Source: Dictyoglomus sp. NZ13-RE01
GTDB taxonomy: Bacteria > Dictyoglomota > Dictyoglomia > Dictyoglomales > Dictyoglomaceae
NCBI GenBank assembly: GCA_002878375.1
Contig: NIRF01000006.1
Coordinates: 31,069-95,068 of the forward strand
Direction of reading: 5' to 3'
DNA: 64,000 nucleotides
Shown here in pieces: positions 61,667 to 64,000 of the stretch. The notes below the pieces were generated by a model, which saw nothing but the letters and a program-made list of their open reading frames with translations, ran no database searches and had not been told where the DNA came from. The position numbers were made by a program, and so were the translations under genes. The stretch's first letter is position 1; each line of letters starts with the position of its first letter.

Positions 61667-61669
61667 CAA
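61641..61669 (-). promoter_or_regulatory. Promoter of nrdR-nrdD-nrdG
   Basis: On the minus strand, TTGACT (61664-61669), a 17-base spacer and TAATAT (61641-61646). Confidence 0.75.
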
Positions 61670-61765
61670 AAGGGGATTTGAAAGAGTTTACCTGGTTTTT
61701 TACCTAAAATTATTTCTTTTCTTTGTTTTTCTTCAGATTTTGACCAATTGTAAAATCTATCTAAA

Positions 61766-61786
61766 GGGGGGAAAGAAATTCCCCCC
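61766..61786 (-). terminator. Terminator after sugar-isomerase-like gene
   Basis: GGGGGGAA / TTCCCCCC stem with loop AGAAA directly after the gene; the minus-strand T tail is only moderate. Confidence 0.6.
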
Positions 61787-61794
61787 CCCTCTTT

Positions 61795-62901
61795 TTATCT
61801 TTTACTTTCTGCTAAGATTAATTCTAATTCACCACGGTGATTTTCTGGGTCAAAGTAACACTCAAGGATCCTTTCATGAGGAAGTTTTTCTATTCGCTCA
61901 TTCATTATCTCCATGACCTTAGTATTAATCTCTATTGCTTTCAAAACTGGCATTCTCTCAGGATTTATATCAATTCCAAAATATCCTTGATAACCAACCA
62001 TTTTCAAAGCATATAAAAGAGCCTCTGTATTATCCCAATCAATTACACCTACATTTAGATCCTGATCGTAGTTTCCCATGGGCTGACTATTCCAATGAGT
62101 ATGGAAAAGTCTTCCTTCTCTTGCAACCCTCATATAGGCATAAGGCAAATCCTCAAAGCCCATCCTTACATGTCCAACCTCTGGATTTAACCCTACTAAT
62201 GCATGCCCCTCTTGAAGAATCTTTAAATTCTCTGGATTTTTAAGCTGAGCCTCAATATCTCTGGCAGCAAGAATACCATCTGCAGTAGTTCTATATATAT
62301 TATTAGGAGCAGGTTCATATGGTTTTGGCTCAATAGCTACCCTAACTCCTGGAACCTGATCCATAGCATAAGCTACTGCAGACTCAAAATTAGACCACAT
62401 GTGATAATAGAGATGACCATAAGAATAAGTATATCCATCAATTCCTGGCCAAATAACACAAACATCCGCATTTGCCTCTTTAACAATCTTCAAAGTGGAT
62501 ATTAAGGTTTCAATTGCCTTCTGTCTATACTTTTCTATGGGATTGGATAAGGAGCCAAACTCATACATTCTTGAATAAAAGATGTGGGGAGCTACCATTA
62601 CTAACCTTATTCCTGTTTCCTTTTCCAACTGTTTATATAGATGTAAGTTTTCTTCATTCACTTCATTAGGATAATGGGCTTCTACACCTTTAACTCCATA
62701 TTTTGCAGTTTCTGCTATCATCTCTAATCTCTGCTTTATATCTTTCGGTTCACCATAAGGCTCGTGAAACCTATTTGCAGATGGAGAAAAATACCAAATA
62801 CCTACTGAAAATTTCAAATCAAGCTTGAAAGTTTTGAGATGTTTCAAAAGTTCTTCTTTACTCCTTAAAATCTTCTGAGGACGATGGTCTACAAATCCCA
62901 T
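61795..62901 (-). CDS. Xylose isomerase-like TIM-barrel protein
   Basis: 368 residues of the AP-endonuclease-2/xylose isomerase-like fold. Visible metal or active-site segments: VEAHYPNEVNEENLHLY (about 75), VAIEPKPYEPAPNNIY (about 193), VGLNPEVGHVRMG (about 235), FHTHWNSQPMG (about 265) and GIDINPERMP (about 310). The substrate sugar is unknown; L-rhamnose/xylose-type isomerase is possible. GGAGGAG precedes ATG 62901. Confidence 0.85.
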   Translation of the reverse strand: MGFVDHRPQKILRSKEELLKHLKTFKLDLKFSVGIWYFSPSANRFHEPYGEPKDIKQRLEMIAETAKYGVKGVEAHYPNEVNEENLHLYKQLEKETGIRLVMVAPHIFYSRMYEFGSLSNPIEKYRQKAIETLISTLKIVKEANADVCVIWPGIDGYTYSYGHLYYHMWSNFESAVAYAMDQVPGVRVAIEPKPYEPAPNNIYRTTADGILAARDIEAQLKNPENLKILQEGHALVGLNPEVGHVRMGFEDLPYAYMRVAREGRLFHTHWNSQPMGNYDQDLNVGVIDWDNTEALLYALKMVGYQGYFGIDINPERMPVLKAIEINTKVMEIMNERIEKLPHERILECYFDPENHRGELELILAESKR

Positions 62902-62926
62902 TTCAAACTCCTCCTTTTTTTCTATT

Positions 62927-62955
62927 ATTTTATTACAAGTATATCATTAAAACAA
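62927..62955 (-). promoter_or_regulatory. Promoter of sugar-isomerase-like gene
   Basis: On the minus strand, TTGTTT (62950-62955), a 17-base spacer and TAAAAT (62927-62932). Confidence 0.6.
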
Positions 62956-62963
62956 TCGTTTTA
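62948..62963 (-). promoter_or_regulatory. LacI/GalR-like operator
   Basis: Perfect inverted repeat TAAAAC-N4-GTTTTA overlapping the -35 box. Arm sequence and layout fit a sugar-responsive LacI-family site. No cognate regulator is in the window. Confidence 0.55.
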
Positions 62964-63059
62964 TAATATCCTTTTTCTAATAGTTATTACCTAAACAACC
63001 AATGAAAAGTTAGAGTGTTTAAAGATAAGAAAAAACCCCCTCCCCAAGGAATTCAACTA

Positions 63060-63692
63060 CTATTTTAAGATTAACTTCTCCACATCACTGTAGATTTTAT
63101 CTGCCAGTTCCAGCCCCTCTTTTAACATATCTTCACATTTTTTCCCTACTTCTTCTCTAAATTCCTCATCTTTAATACTTTTTAGGTTCACCATTACATT
63201 GAGCCATCCACCTTGAAGAGCGGATCTCAAACACAACACAGATACCCCTATATCACTAATGACCTTAAGATTCAACATATTGAAAGTTTTATCTATAAGT
63301 CTCAAGGTAGAAATACATTTTTCCATAATATAAACAGGAACCAAAGTAGCTTCTTTTAAAGACTTTTCAATAGCTTCGTTTCTTGCTAATTTTTGCTCCT
63401 CTGTTTCCTTAGGCATTTTATATGCTCTCGCCACTCTGCTGAAAGCATTCGTATCTTCCTCTATAAGGGATAAAAAATCCTTATTAAGACTTTCTAATTC
63501 TTTTAAAAATTCTTGTAAATGCTCCTCATAATCTTTATATTTATCCTTACCAACCGTTAAATTTGCTACCATCGAGGAAAGAGCAGTGCCAACTGCCCCA
63601 AGTAAGGCAGAAGCAGAGCCTCCCCCAGGTGCTGGCTCCTTAGAGGCCAACAACATTATAAACTCTTCTACAGATCTTTGTGCAAGAGGCAT
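63060..63692 (-). CDS. fchA: FchA-like methenyl-THF cyclohydrolase / cyclodeaminase domain protein
   Basis: 210 residues of the formiminotransferase-cyclodeaminase C-terminal family, in the free-standing FchA form: PAPGGGSASALLGAVGTALSSMV (about 22), TVGKDKYKDYEE (about 46) and an all-helical remainder ending in a charged helix. Role: one-carbon transfer on tetrahydrofolate; as a single gene it may be methenyl-THF cyclohydrolase. GGAGGAG precedes ATG 63692. Confidence 0.88.
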   Translation of the reverse strand: MPLAQRSVEEFIMLLASKEPAPGGGSASALLGAVGTALSSMVANLTVGKDKYKDYEEHLQEFLKELESLNKDFLSLIEEDTNAFSRVARAYKMPKETEEQKLARNEAIEKSLKEATLVPVYIMEKCISTLRLIDKTFNMLNLKVISDIGVSVLCLRSALQGGWLNVMVNLKSIKDEEFREEVGKKCEDMLKEGLELADKIYSDVEKLILK

Positions 63693-63741
63693 AAAACTCC
63701 TCCTTCTTTTTTAAACTTATAATAAATCCCATGATTTTTAT

Positions 63742-63770
63742 ATTTTAATATTAAACAAACAATCAATCAA
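63742..63770 (-). promoter_or_regulatory. Promoter of fchA
   Basis: On the minus strand, TTGATT (63765-63770), a 17-base spacer and TAAAAT (63742-63747). It lies between the insertion-sequence end and fchA. Confidence 0.65.
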
Positions 63771-63782
63771 GCATTATAACTT

Positions 63783-63820
63783 CTGACCTGTAATCAGTTT
63801 TTGAAAAGAAAAACCTCCCA
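63783..63820 (-). repeat. Insertion-sequence end (matches 16928-16965)
   Basis: 38 bases immediately upstream of a transposase-like gene. Reverse-complement copy at 16928-16965 with one difference. Likely the terminal region of an IS element that runs off the right edge. Confidence 0.8.
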
Positions 63821-63874
63821 GGGTTAGAATTAGATTAGAAAGAGATAACATCCAAACCCCGGGAGGTGAAAACT

Positions 63875-64000
63875 ATGGTCATTAATATTCTACCAGATTT
63901 TTCTTTAAGAAAAAAGATAAAAGAAATTTTAATTGTGTTAATAATGAGTTTAATAAAAGAGAAAAAACCATCAATTAGAGCTCTTTCTAAAAAAGCTTTA
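63875..64000 (+). CDS. Transposase (N-terminal fragment, runs off edge)
   Basis: The first 42 codons, starting MVINILPDFSLRKKIKEIL and containing EKKPSIRALSKKAL, a basic start like those of DDE transposases. GGGAGGTG lies 8 bases upstream of ATG 63875. The family cannot be named from 42 residues; I call it a transposase because of the repeated end at 63783-63820. This is the right end of the window. Confidence 0.6.
   Translation, partial: MVINILPDFSLRKKIKEILIVLIMSLIKEKKPSIRALSKKAL

Noticed and set aside
1..64000. CRISPR arrays, rRNA genes or prophage
   Set aside because: No regularly spaced direct repeats, rRNA-like sequence or phage structural genes were seen on reading both strands.

Overview
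The window is AT-rich, compact bacterial DNA. Its gene content points to a strictly anaerobic, thermophilic fermenter: class III ribonucleotide reductase, four-subunit pyruvate:ferredoxin oxidoreductase, many Fe-S and ferredoxin-type proteins, GH130 phosphorylase and sugar ABC transport. Porin-like secreted beta-proteins ending in aromatic residues suggest a cell with an outer membrane. The combination most resembles Dictyoglomus. That is an inference from gene content and style, not a database match.

Layout. 1-9 kb: two MetE-family genes, ilvD and an iron alcohol dehydrogenase on the minus strand. A DUF39 protein, a NIL-ferredoxin and a COG2122 protein follow on the plus strand, interrupted by trkHA. 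DUF39, NIL-ferredoxin and COG2122 are the three proteins associated with sulfide-dependent homocysteine synthesis, so with the MetE-like pair they could form a short methionine route. 9-12 kb: a DUF2089/LiaF-like pair, an apparently leaderless endonuclease IV gene, and a porin-like gene behind a structured 5' leader that can adopt two mutually exclusive folds. 13-17 kb: grpE-dnaK-dnaJ with a CIRCE operator and no hrcA. 16.9-18.1 kb: a scar region with a solo insertion-sequence end, an AbrB-like remnant, a palindromic operator, an MNT/HEPN toxin-antitoxin pair whose HEPN gene is damaged at its 5' end, and a glutamine-amidotransferase remnant. 18-21 kb: nadABC.

21.5-26.6 kb: ThuA-like and GH130 genes, then moxR-DUF58-DUF4129. 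26.7-37 kb (minus strand): porCDAB, recR, ybaB, dnaX (with an E. coli-like -1 slippery site), metG, and an outer-membrane beta-barrel gene split by a one-base frameshift. 37-45 kb: mgtC, a hexuronate/gluconate catabolic operon (uxaE, 2-hydroxyacid dehydrogenase, FGGY kinase, gnd, uxuB-like SDR), and small secreted and flavin proteins.

45-54 kb: a MalK-like ATPase with no recognisable start codon, a secreted phospholipase C/P1-nuclease-like protein, an efflux adaptor and permease directly abutting tRNA-Ser(CGA), a PadR/DUF5320 pair, and a CUT1 sugar transporter without its own ATPase. 54-64 kb: larE-larB-larC, an MFS transporter, the nrdR-nrdD-nrdG operon with tandem NrdR boxes and an intein in NrdD, a sugar-isomerase-like protein, an FchA-like cyclohydrolase, and the start of an insertion sequence whose end matches the solo copy at 16.9 kb.

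The most promising unexplained elements are the switching leader RNA at 10.66-10.82 kb, the homocysteine/MetE cluster, the damaged toxin-antitoxin scar, the NrdD intein, and several coding breaks (outer-membrane protein, HepT, ABC ATPase start). I saw no CRISPR array or rRNA. Apart from 16.77-17.12 kb, described in the list, no stretch longer than about 300 bases lacks a gene.
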